Assembly: GCA_964503615.1 (NCBI GenBank)
Contig: CAZDBA010000094.1
Coordinates: 1-20,585 of the forward strand
DNA: 20,585 bases
Source: CAZDBA01 sp964503615
GTDB taxonomy: Bacteria > Planctomycetota > Planctomycetia > Pirellulales > Pirellulaceae
Reading direction: 5' to 3'
Shown piece by piece: positions 13,780 through 20,585 of this stretch. A program made the translations under genes and the position numbers. Each line of letters begins with the position of its first letter. Within the stretch, counting starts at the first letter, position 1. The notes beneath the pieces are model-generated. The model was not told where the DNA came from, searched no databases, and worked only from the letters and a program-made list of their open reading frames with translations.

Positions 13780-14169
13780 ATGCTAGTACTTACAAGAAAA
13801 ACAAATCAGGAAATCATCATTGGCGAGAACGTTAAAATTACCGTTCTCAAAGTCAAAGGAAACACGGTTCGCCTCGGGATCGAAGCGCCTCGAGAGGTTC
13901 GTGTCGTGCGAGGTGAATTGCCAAAACACGAAGAACCTAAAACAGAGATGGCCGAAGTCACCATCGTTTTTAGTGATTCCAAAGACAAGCCTGTAAGTGA
14001 CGAATCGCTCAGAATCGTCCCATTCTCGAAGCGTTCACGTGTTTCCGAATCGAACGATCAGGCAAAGCCGCCTCGAATGAGTTCTACTGCCCCCAGCATT
14101 CAGCCTTTGCCTGAAAACCTTTCCAATAATCGGCTTAAGCAGATTTTGGCTGAGCTTTCAGGTCAGTAA
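13780..14169 (+). CDS. csrA: Carbon storage regulator CsrA with C-terminal extension
   Basis: An RNA-binding post-transcriptional regulator that forms domain-swapped dimers and binds GGA motifs, usually over ribosome binding sites. I start it at the ATG at 13780: the family N-terminus MLVLTRK begins there and GGAG lies six bases upstream. The in-frame ATG at 13714 adds 22 residues unlike any CsrA. Core residues are intact: L4, the GxNVKITVL strand, VKGNTVRLGIEAPREV, and R44, the key RNA-contacting arginine. The protein has 129 residues where most CsrA have about 60-75. Beyond about residue 52 there is a hydrophilic extension (VTIVFSDSKDKP, then Ser/Pro-rich) ending in a predicted helix (NNRLKQILAELSG). 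No fliW or flagellar gene is adjacent. The leader structure suggests autoregulation. Confidence 0.93.
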   Translation: MLVLTRKTNQEIIIGENVKITVLKVKGNTVRLGIEAPREVRVVRGELPKHEEPKTEMAEVTIVFSDSKDKPVSDESLRIVPFSKRSRVSESNDQAKPPRMSSTAPSIQPLPENLSNNRLKQILAELSGQ

Positions 14170-14195
14170 CTTATTCAGATTCAACGACGAAAAAT

Positions 14196-14216
14196 TCAGG
14201 CGATGGAAATGCCTGA
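14196..14216 (+). other. GGA-loop hairpin downstream of csrA
   Basis: A 6-bp stem, tcaggc (14196-14201) and gcctga (14211-14216), has a 9-base loop (gatggaaat) containing GGA. It lies 27 bases past the csrA stop. The loop also contains the ATG of a 46-codon open frame (14203-14343). It could be a CsrA-binding site in the csrA 3' region; there is no T-run for a terminator. Confidence 0.3.
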
Positions 14217-14308
14217 GAGAAAATCAAACGATGACAAAGTAATCAACTCCGGCGATCAAGGAAGTTCGCCGTGCCAAGTTGACTCGCAACCCAGCCAGGC
14301 TTTCTCGT

Positions 14309-16447
14309 TTACCGCTTGGATTCGTAAGGCGGAATTTGATTGACGGGAATTTCATACGATGGAATCTCTATTTCCAGTGGCTGCGTCTCCAAATGCCCCG
14401 CTGGTAGTCTTAACCGCTGATCAGGTGGTATCCGCCCCACATCGACCAAGTGATCCAGCAAAATCCTTCGGACCTCCAGAATCGTTTTGGCTTGCTGATG
14501 GACTTGCGAATGTTGGGACTCAACTTCTAATTCCGACGATGAACTACCTGCCGTCGCACTTGCATAGGAAACGACCCCATCGCCCTTATCTTTTTGAGAG
14601 CGAGTGATCAGTCCGCGGCTGGGCTCAATACCGTAAATGTTGTGAAGCTTTACATCGTCAGGAACATCCGACTGGCGTAACGCTTCGAGAATAGAAGTTC
14701 CAGGAGTCAATGAATCGACGCTGGTTCGAATTTTCGCGAACTCGGTACCATGAAAAATATCGTAATTTTCAGCGACCAATTGTTCAGCTTCTGCCGCGGT
14801 CAATTGGGGCAGCGCGAACGCCTTTCGGCTTAACCAGCGCGTTGTGTTGGTTACAAAGAAGCTCCCCTGATGAGGCGTAGCGATCGTGATCACCCGTTTG
14901 ATCGCAGGGTTCCGCTCAAAGAAGAAGATCTTTTTGAGCTTTTCCAAACTGTTTGGATCACCTTTGACATCTGAAAACGGACGGTCCGTAATCATGCTCC
15001 AGAAATCGTTACCGCTGTCCAGTGTTTGCATTTTCGAAACCAAGCCGCCCATGCTGTGTCCGACCAGCACCATCTGCTGCAATGCTTTCGACTTGTTTTG
15101 AGGATCGAGATCCTGTTTGGCTCTGGCGAGGTCATCGCGCACTTGCGCCGCACTTACCCAGAACGGTTGACCTGTTGGGTACATCAAGAACCAGAACTGG
15201 TATTTGTCGTGGATGTCATTACTGGCTCGTAAATCATTGAACATCTGCAACCAGGTGATCGGGCTGGACCAAAAGCCATGGATCATCACAACTGGAATCT
15301 TGTTTGGGTCATAGGGCTCCAACATATAAAGGCCTTGAAAGTTATTTGCAAAATCGGCGTTCAGCATGGCCAAAGTCGCAAACACGTTGGAATCCAATAA
15401 CGGATCGTTCAGGTAATAAGCCATCGGTGTGCTGAGGTCACTTTCCAGCGGCGCATTGCGACCGTTAACGTCAACGGTGGTTTGCTGCAAAGGATCAAAT
15501 AAGCGAAGTTCAACTCGCGTTTCAGGTTCACTTCCTGAAGTGAGTCGAATGTTCTGATCCTGAACGTGCAGAAGTGCGGTCATCGGCAAAGAAAGCCCAG
15601 GCGGATAGTATTTTTCGTGATTCGAATATTCAGCCTGTTGTTGCCGAACAGCGATAACAGGAACGCCTAATCCGTACGATTTGTATTCGTTCTCAAGGCC
15701 CTCGATCGTAAAGTCCTCAGCCAGTTCGAACCGATCGAAGGATTGATTTTGCCAGTGCCCATGAAGATTGATCGCGAGCAGAAGTGTTTCATCAATCGTT
15801 TGGACTTTAATTTCGTTGCCAACGCCAAATTGATCATACTCGATCAAAGCCTTCATCAACTGAGCAAGGGAATGATTGTAAATATCTGATAGACTACGAA
15901 ACTGTGGGTCATAGGCGTTGTGGAATACATCCAATTCTTCGTCGAACAGGAACTTGCATGAATGCAGGACTGAGGTCGCGTACATGCGAGTCGCTTGGTT
16001 TGAGTGTCCCTTTCGCTGGAGCCAATCCCCTTCGATCTGAGCGAGCTCGACCAACGCGTGAACTTGGTTCAATGTCGCTTGCTGCTGAGTTTGCTGCTTC
16101 AAGAATCTGATTACGGTCAGCGGATCGCTTTGATAGGTCTGGTCCAAAACGAGACGGCGAAGGAGTTGTTGAGTCCTCTCGGTGGGCTGAGGTTTTTTGG
16201 TGATCAAACGATCGAGTCGCGAAAGCTGCCGTTTTCTTCGAATGGGACGCGCTCGAATTCTGGCCTGCCCGATGGTAGATAGGCTCGCTGCGTTACGAGC
16301 AAGTTGTAGCTTTCGAGCATTGGTTTGCTCTAAAGGTCCTTTGGTGATCTGACACCCTGCCACGAAAACCATCCAAACGGCGAAGCAGATCGCGATTGGA
16401 AACGAGATTCGAAGTCGGTTGGGAGTAGTGTGCTTTGACGAACACAT
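14309..16447 (-). CDS. Lipase-like alpha/beta hydrolase, lipoprotein
   Basis: A 712-residue lipoprotein: hydrophobic segment and lipobox VAGC with Cys32. The first ~350 residues are a helical region of unknown function, with a short strand-rich stretch after it (VRQQQAEYSNHEKYYPPGLS, LRLFDPLQQTTVDV). The catalytic domain follows. VVMIHGFWSSPITW at about 386-399 supplies the oxyanion hole, GHSMGG at 463-468 carries nucleophile Ser465, a candidate acid is Asp623 (GDGVV) and candidate histidines are His646 and His650 (QHSQVHQ). This fits a triacylglycerol lipase or esterase acting at the cell envelope; the substrate is unknown. The C-terminus is Pro/Glu/Ile-rich (IEIPSYEIPVNQIPPYE). The ATG at 16445-16447 lacks a clear ribosome binding site. 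It is convergent with csrA. Confidence 0.85.
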   Translation of the reverse strand: MCSSKHTTPNRLRISFPIAICFAVWMVFVAGCQITKGPLEQTNARKLQLARNAASLSTIGQARIRARPIRRKRQLSRLDRLITKKPQPTERTQQLLRRLVLDQTYQSDPLTVIRFLKQQTQQQATLNQVHALVELAQIEGDWLQRKGHSNQATRMYATSVLHSCKFLFDEELDVFHNAYDPQFRSLSDIYNHSLAQLMKALIEYDQFGVGNEIKVQTIDETLLLAINLHGHWQNQSFDRFELAEDFTIEGLENEYKSYGLGVPVIAVRQQQAEYSNHEKYYPPGLSLPMTALLHVQDQNIRLTSGSEPETRVELRLFDPLQQTTVDVNGRNAPLESDLSTPMAYYLNDPLLDSNVFATLAMLNADFANNFQGLYMLEPYDPNKIPVVMIHGFWSSPITWLQMFNDLRASNDIHDKYQFWFLMYPTGQPFWVSAAQVRDDLARAKQDLDPQNKSKALQQMVLVGHSMGGLVSKMQTLDSGNDFWSMITDRPFSDVKGDPNSLEKLKKIFFFERNPAIKRVITIATPHQGSFFVTNTTRWLSRKAFALPQLTAAEAEQLVAENYDIFHGTEFAKIRTSVDSLTPGTSILEALRQSDVPDDVKLHNIYGIEPSRGLITRSQKDKGDGVVSYASATAGSSSSELEVESQHSQVHQQAKTILEVRRILLDHLVDVGRIPPDQRLRLPAGHLETQPLEIEIPSYEIPVNQIPPYESKR

Positions 16448-16789
16448 GCGAAAAAGGAGCCCAAGGTGGGTAGAATGACCCGCTTAAAATAAATCGAATT
16501 CATACTGGAAATCGCATATATTGGTCAACGGAGAATCTTGCTAGCGAGCCTTGAGTTGCGGCGAAAATCGCACCTTGGAAACTGAGGAGGGCGTAGTTGT
16601 TGTTGGGGTTGTCAGGCACAGCCTGCCCTACTGCTAAACCCATGAGCGATACCAGTTCGTCCTTGCTAACGCTGCGGGTTACCCTTCCCTTTCAGGCACT
16701 TTCGCGTTTGGCCCTTAATACCACCTTGGCATCGAAACGAGAGAGCTCATAATCTTTTCAAACATCGTGACTTTTTTTGTAGAGAATCC
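16448..16789. other. 342-base divergent gap with repeat fragments
   Basis: Lies between the divergent lipase and lactonase genes. It contains a small perfect hairpin caggc-aca-gcctg (16613-16625) and the right arm of a family A repeat (16656-16684). The last 50 bases are AT-rich and should carry the promoter of the lactonase gene. No gene is seen. Confidence 0.45.
16656..16684. repeat. Right-arm fragment of inverted repeat family A
   Basis: The block ttcgtccttgctaacg (16656-16671) followed by gcgggttacc (16674-16683) matches the right arm of the complete copy at 19241-19299 (ttcgtccttgctaacgggttacc), with four extra bases here (ctgc/gctg). The left arm is not present nearby. Confidence 0.55.
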
Positions 16790-17911
16790 ATGTTTCGAAT
16801 TTTTGTATTTCTTTTATTAATCGCAGTTTGTGGATCAACAATGGCTCAAGAATGGATGTATGTCGCAAGTCGCGCGGATGAAAAAGTTTATCGTTGTTTG
16901 CTTGATACAGAATCGGGAGAGATGACCGACCTTCAAGTGGCGGCAAAGGGGGTTCGAGCCGAATTTTTTGCACGTCATCCGACACAAGACGTGCTCTATG
17001 TAGGAATGACCGACATGAGCTGGAAGGAGCAAGGGAAATTGCCCGGCGGCGTTCACGCGTTTGGCTTTGAAGCGAAATCAGGAGCATTGAATTCCCTTAG
17101 TACGGCGCGCACCGACGACAAAGGGAGTTCGCACATTGCGATCAGCGCCGATGGCAGGACAATTCTCGCGGTTGCCTATGGTGGCACAGGAACTCGTTCA
17201 CTACGCACTGACGACCAAGGAGCGCTGGTACTCGATAGTGGAAACAGTATCCCCCACTCTGGCAGTAGCGTTCATGATCGCCAGAAAACACACCATCCCC
17301 ACGGAATCGCGATTCACCACGAGGGAAGATTTGCCTGTGTCGCCGATATGGGCAACGAGCACATCGAGGTTTATACAATTGACGGGGAAAGTAACATCGC
17401 CAAGCATTCGCGCTGTAAGGCTGCCGATGGTGCGGGACCGCGACATGTTGCGTTTCACCCAACTGGCAAATGGTTGTACTGCATCAATGAGTTGAACGGG
17501 ACGATCGATGTCTTGAGCTTTGACGCTTCTGCGGGGGAGCTGTCACCGATTCAAACGGTATCTACACTGCCAGATGATTTTGACGGCAAGAACACTACGG
17601 CAGAGATCGTGGTTCATCCCAACGGTAAGTTTGCTTACGGATCCAATCGGGGGCATGAAAGTACCGTGGTTTACACGATCGACCAGGAAAGTGGTGAGTT
17701 GACTCTGGTTGAATTTGAACCGACTGGTGGTAATCATCCTCGCTTTATTGGGCTGAACAACAAGGGGAACATTCTCATCGCGGCAAATATGCACTCCGAC
17801 AATATGGTTTCGTTCTTCGTCGACCAGGATACAGGTGCGTTGCAGCCAACCGGACACAAGATCGCTGTCAATGAACCACGCGGTGTGAGCTTTGTTTCAA
17901 AAACGGAATAA
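16790..17911 (+). CDS. Secreted lactonase-family beta-propeller protein
   Basis: A 373-residue member of the seven-bladed lactonase family (PF10282), which includes 6-phosphogluconolactonase of the Pgl/YbhE type. It has a Sec signal peptide (residues 1-19, cleavage after TMA). Repeated blade motifs are clear: HPHGIAIHHEGRFACVADMG, GPRHVAFHPTGKWLYCINEL, EIVVHPNGKFAYGSNRGHES and HPRFIGLNNKGNILIAANMH, each followed by a strand such as EVYTIDGESN or VVYTIDQESGELT. The conserved PHG, GPRH and NEL residues of the family are present. Because it is exported it is unlikely to act on cytoplasmic 6-phosphogluconolactone; a periplasmic sugar lactone is more plausible. It is followed after 79 bases by another exported protein on the same strand. 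Confidence 0.88.
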   Translation: MFRIFVFLLLIAVCGSTMAQEWMYVASRADEKVYRCLLDTESGEMTDLQVAAKGVRAEFFARHPTQDVLYVGMTDMSWKEQGKLPGGVHAFGFEAKSGALNSLSTARTDDKGSSHIAISADGRTILAVAYGGTGTRSLRTDDQGALVLDSGNSIPHSGSSVHDRQKTHHPHGIAIHHEGRFACVADMGNEHIEVYTIDGESNIAKHSRCKAADGAGPRHVAFHPTGKWLYCINELNGTIDVLSFDASAGELSPIQTVSTLPDDFDGKNTTAEIVVHPNGKFAYGSNRGHESTVVYTIDQESGELTLVEFEPTGGNHPRFIGLNNKGNILIAANMHSDNMVSFFVDQDTGALQPTGHKIAVNEPRGVSFVSKTE

Positions 17912-17990
17912 GTCCACTCTGCTCTTACCAGTTGTGCTAGACTTTGACAGATCTGCGGCAAGGCAGAATTTGTGAAGTAATGAGAACCCA

Positions 17991-19208
17991 ATGTTGAAGA
18001 TTAAATTTCTCTCACTGCCACTGGCATGTTTGTTCCTTTTGCAGTTTGCAACTATTACTTGGTCGCAAGACGATTTGCAACTGACCGACTTGGTTGATCA
18101 AGTGGTCGATGTTCGCTTGACGAAAAACCAGCAGTACAGCGGTTTTACGGTGATTAGTGTGACTGAAGGTTCTCAAGCCGGATCGATCGAAAAAATGAGG
18201 GTTCGGTATCCCGATTCGAAAAAGACTCGTTCGGTTTCTGTCGCGAAAATCGTTGAGATCTTTTTGGACGGGCAACCGTTGGACGTCGTGTATGACAAAA
18301 AAGGCCGTTTTGTTGCCCGCAGCGAAGAGAAACGCGCCGAACGAATCGAGTGGGAACGTGAGGTTAACTCTTCACTTGCTCGAACGCGAGCCCGTTTGTG
18401 GCAACCGTTGACTGCCGCAGAACACGAAAAATGGATGGAGACTCACAACGCTTTTCTGGAGAAAACAAAATCGGCATTACCCAATATTGAATTCCGATAT
18501 GTTGAGACTGAATATTTTATGTTCCTGACCAATCTAGCGCCGCAGGAGGTTGATGGGCTTTTGGAATTGTTGGACGCAATGTATTCGGAAATGTGCAAGG
18601 CGTTTGACGTTCCGCCCACCCACAATATTTGGTGTGGCAAATGTGTTGTAGTGGCGTTTCGGGAGCAGGCCGAATACCTCGCCTTTGAGCAAATAATGAT
18701 GAAGCAGGATGCGACGGGAACCCAAGGGCTTTGCCACACTCGGTCTGATGGACGGGTGATCTTCTCGGGCTACCAAGGTCGTAGCGGCTTTCCCAGCGTC
18801 CTCGTTCATGAGACCTCCCATGGTTTTGTACATCGCTATATGTCTAACGCCAAAATTCCAAATTGGCTGAACGAAGGCATGGCGGATTGGATTGCCAAGG
18901 AGATTGCCAAGGAGGATAGAGTTCCTCGAAAACGAAAGCTGGGCGCTGCACAGGTTCGCAAAGCGGGAACCTTGGGGAACTTCTTTACGAAACCACGGAT
19001 GCAAGGCGCGGCTGATTACGGCATCGCTTCCTCGATGGTCGAGCTGTTGGTCAGTGTGGATGATGGAGATGGCAAGTTCAAAGAGTTTTTCGACGCAATC
19101 AAAATGGGCGATGATCCTGAGCAGGCACTTAAGGAAAAGTTCAATTTGACCTACCAGGAACTAACCATCATGTACGCTCAAGCGATTGGCTTGCAAAAGA
19201 TTCGCTAA
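17991..19208 (+). CDS. Secreted HExxH peptidase-like protein (gluzincin type)
   Basis: A 405-residue exported protein with a signal peptide (1-25, ending TWSQ). Residues about 30-100 form a strand-rich domain (VVDVRLTKNQQYSGFTVISV) that looks like a small barrel. The catalytic region contains HETSH (H273, E274, H277) in VLVHETSHGFVHRY, then WLNEGMADW with E295. The 18-residue spacing and the NEG.A.. context match the third zinc ligand of gluzincins such as the DUF1570/peptidase-MA-like families. Zinc and the general base are therefore all present, so it is probably an active metallopeptidase in the periplasm; the substrate is unknown. The ATG at 17991 has GAGAA about 5 bases upstream. It is probably co-transcribed with the lactonase gene 79 bases before it. 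Confidence 0.8.
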   Translation: MLKIKFLSLPLACLFLLQFATITWSQDDLQLTDLVDQVVDVRLTKNQQYSGFTVISVTEGSQAGSIEKMRVRYPDSKKTRSVSVAKIVEIFLDGQPLDVVYDKKGRFVARSEEKRAERIEWEREVNSSLARTRARLWQPLTAAEHEKWMETHNAFLEKTKSALPNIEFRYVETEYFMFLTNLAPQEVDGLLELLDAMYSEMCKAFDVPPTHNIWCGKCVVVAFREQAEYLAFEQIMMKQDATGTQGLCHTRSDGRVIFSGYQGRSGFPSVLVHETSHGFVHRYMSNAKIPNWLNEGMADWIAKEIAKEDRVPRKRKLGAAQVRKAGTLGNFFTKPRMQGAADYGIASSMVELLVSVDDGDGKFKEFFDAIKMGDDPEQALKEKFNLTYQELTIMYAQAIGLQKIR

Positions 19209-19240
19209 GAGCCAGTGATTGTGTGTCTGTCCTGCGCAAT

Positions 19241-19299
19241 TGGAAACCCGGCACGTTAGCGAGGAAGTAGCTTGCTTCGTCCTTGCTAACGGGTTACCA
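19241..19299. repeat. Complete inverted repeat of family A
   Basis: An imperfect palindrome just past the peptidase gene. tggaaacccg (19241-19250) pairs with cgggttacca (19290-19299) with one mismatch. gttagcgagga (19255-19265) pairs with tccttgctaac (19280-19290) with one G-T pair. The central gaag-cttc stem encloses a short loop. Partial copies occur at 4205-4291, 11651-11680 and 16656-16684. Confidence 0.7.
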
Positions 19300-19366
19300 A
19301 TACAGACTCTAACCCTAAAAATAAGTGCCAATGAGAACTCGCCGGTTCGCTACCCCGAAAAACGCC

Positions 19367-20467
19367 TTAAGAAAGTCGATGAGTCGGCTCGGGCTTGGAC
19401 GGTCGAAAGCTTTGCATTCCACCGATTTGTAGATTCATGTTCAATTCGATCGCCAGCAGTTTGCAAGTCGAAGCGATCGCGGCTTCTAATTGTTCCGGGC
19501 TCGCCGCAACCCTCGCATTGACCAGTACATCAGCCGAGTCAGTTTTGATTTCACTGGCCAAGCTTAGTTCCGCTTCCCCATCACTGCTGACTTGATTTGC
19601 AACTGCAGTCGATTGCAACGTTTGCCCAAGCACTTTCAAGTGTGCGACCTCGCAACCGGAATTTGCTAATTCCTCGCCTACCAGGTTAACGACCTGTAAC
19701 ACCAGCCGGTCCAGCTCAAATGGCTCGTCGTTTGCGGCAGCCGCGACTTGGCAATTCATCCACCCTAATTCTGCTTCGCCCTCTCCATAGGTCTGGTAGT
19801 CAACCTCCATCTGCCCATTTCGCTTGCGTGGCTGACCTTCCAATGCTTTAATCAATTCGTCAAATCCATCTCCGTCTCTCGCGCTTAGTAAAAAGCAACC
19901 GACGTCCGGGAACCGTTCTTTGGCCAAACCCAGCAGTTCCTCACGTTGATTCGTATCGAGCTTGTCGATTTTGTTGATGAATATTGAATCCGCTTCTTCC
20001 AGTTGTTTAAGGAAAATATATTCGGCTTTGGGTGAGAATCCTCGTCCCCCTTGTTTACTCAGGATCTTTTTGCCGTGTTCCGGCTTCAAGAGAACGGCCA
20101 GGGGTCCGATCTCAAAACGATCGCCGAACAACTGTTGCATCGGCGCGATCACCGTTGCGACCAAATCGGTACAACTTCCTACCGGTTCAGCGATCACAAT
20201 GTCCGGTACTGCATCGGAGCTGAGGCCGGAAATGGTGTCAACTAAATCATCGAACTTGCAACAAAAGCAGGCTCCTGGAACTTCGCCGACGGTAAAGCCC
20301 TGAGAACGAAGCGTCTCGGTGTCGACCAGATCGTACGCTTGATCGTTCGTTACCAATGCGACATTCTTACCCGCCGTAACATAATGCGCGGCTACTTTGC
20401 CGATCGTCGTTGTCTTGCCCGCTCCCAGAAAACCGCCAATCATGACGAATCGAATTAGTTTTTGCAT
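19367..20467 (-). CDS. CobW/P47K-family GTPase (G3E class)
   Basis: A 366-residue P-loop GTPase of the G3E class, which includes UreG, HypB and CobW and whose members deliver or insert metal ions. Walker A is GGFLGAGKTT (11-20); the metal-binding CxCC motif is C67-F-C69-C70 in GACFCCKFDD; the guanine-specificity motif is NKID (165-168); Walker B is near VIAEP (91-95). The C-terminal domain (from about 240) differs from the standard CobW C-terminal domain and ends with QSFRPSKPEPTHR. The ATG at 20465-20467 has AAAGG about 7 bases upstream. Metal and client protein cannot be told from the sequence. No cobalamin, nitrile-hydratase or zinc-uptake gene is in the window, although the gene sits near the edge and its upstream neighbour is not visible. 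Confidence 0.87.
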   Translation of the reverse strand: MQKLIRFVMIGGFLGAGKTTTIGKVAAHYVTAGKNVALVTNDQAYDLVDTETLRSQGFTVGEVPGACFCCKFDDLVDTISGLSSDAVPDIVIAEPVGSCTDLVATVIAPMQQLFGDRFEIGPLAVLLKPEHGKKILSKQGGRGFSPKAEYIFLKQLEEADSIFINKIDKLDTNQREELLGLAKERFPDVGCFLLSARDGDGFDELIKALEGQPRKRNGQMEVDYQTYGEGEAELGWMNCQVAAAANDEPFELDRLVLQVVNLVGEELANSGCEVAHLKVLGQTLQSTAVANQVSSDGEAELSLASEIKTDSADVLVNARVAASPEQLEAAIASTCKLLAIELNMNLQIGGMQSFRPSKPEPTHRLS

Positions 20468-20585
20468 AACTTGCCTTTAACATGAACCGTTAGCAGTATA
20501 ACCAGTTCAAGCACCAACAGAATCCTGGTCTGATAGGTTAACTGCGATCGTACACAAATTTTGCTTAGGATTCGGCTTTAATGGC

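Overview
The window looks like a stretch of chromosome from a planctomycete, most likely a Rhodopirellula-like member of the Pirellulaceae. The reasons are a secreted protein with a DUF1559-type C-terminal half (a family expanded in Planctomycetes), a UVR-motif protein and a long-tailed CsrA, many lipoboxes and Sec signals, moderate GC, frequent GTG/TTG starts with weak ribosome binding sites, and long gaps full of short palindromic repeats. This assignment is inference from gene content. No rRNA, tRNA, CRISPR array, transposase or phage gene was seen.

Layout, left to right. On the minus strand lie a small two-helix membrane protein (78-653) and enolase (eno, 925-2223), with a strong hairpin after eno. 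Divergent from eno, on the plus strand, are riboflavin synthase (ribE, TTG start), the 16S rRNA dimethyltransferase rsmA, and a secreted DUF1559-like protein (4448-5935). These converge, across a bidirectional terminator at about 6271-6295, on a minus-strand pair: a TolC-type outer-membrane lipoprotein (6939-9470) and a small acidic lipoprotein (6444-6869). A 563-base divergent gap follows. A plus-strand run then holds rpmF (L32), a DUF3754/TMEM143-like membrane protein, an ArfB-like ribosome-rescue hydrolase, a UVR-motif protein and csrA. A large lipase-like lipoprotein (14309-16447, minus) follows. Then come a secreted lactonase-type beta-propeller and a secreted HExxH peptidase-like protein (plus), and finally a CobW-type GTPase (minus) near the right edge.

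The genes fall into two groups: core housekeeping (eno, ribE, rsmA, rpmF, arfB-like, csrA) and envelope or exported proteins of poorly known role (DUF1559-like, TolC plus its small lipoprotein partner, lipase, lactonase, peptidase). No phage-defence or biosynthetic cluster is visible.

The most striking non-coding signal is in the csrA leader. A perfect 11-base tandem repeat folds into a 6-bp stem with ACGGA in the loop, and a third ACGGA overlaps the ribosome binding site. This is the architecture expected of CsrA autoregulation. A GGA-loop hairpin also lies just downstream of csrA. The other notable signal is at least two families of dispersed inverted repeats in the gaps, with related copies at 4205-4291, 11651-11680, 16656-16684 and 19241-19299, and at 754-816 and 6091-6240.
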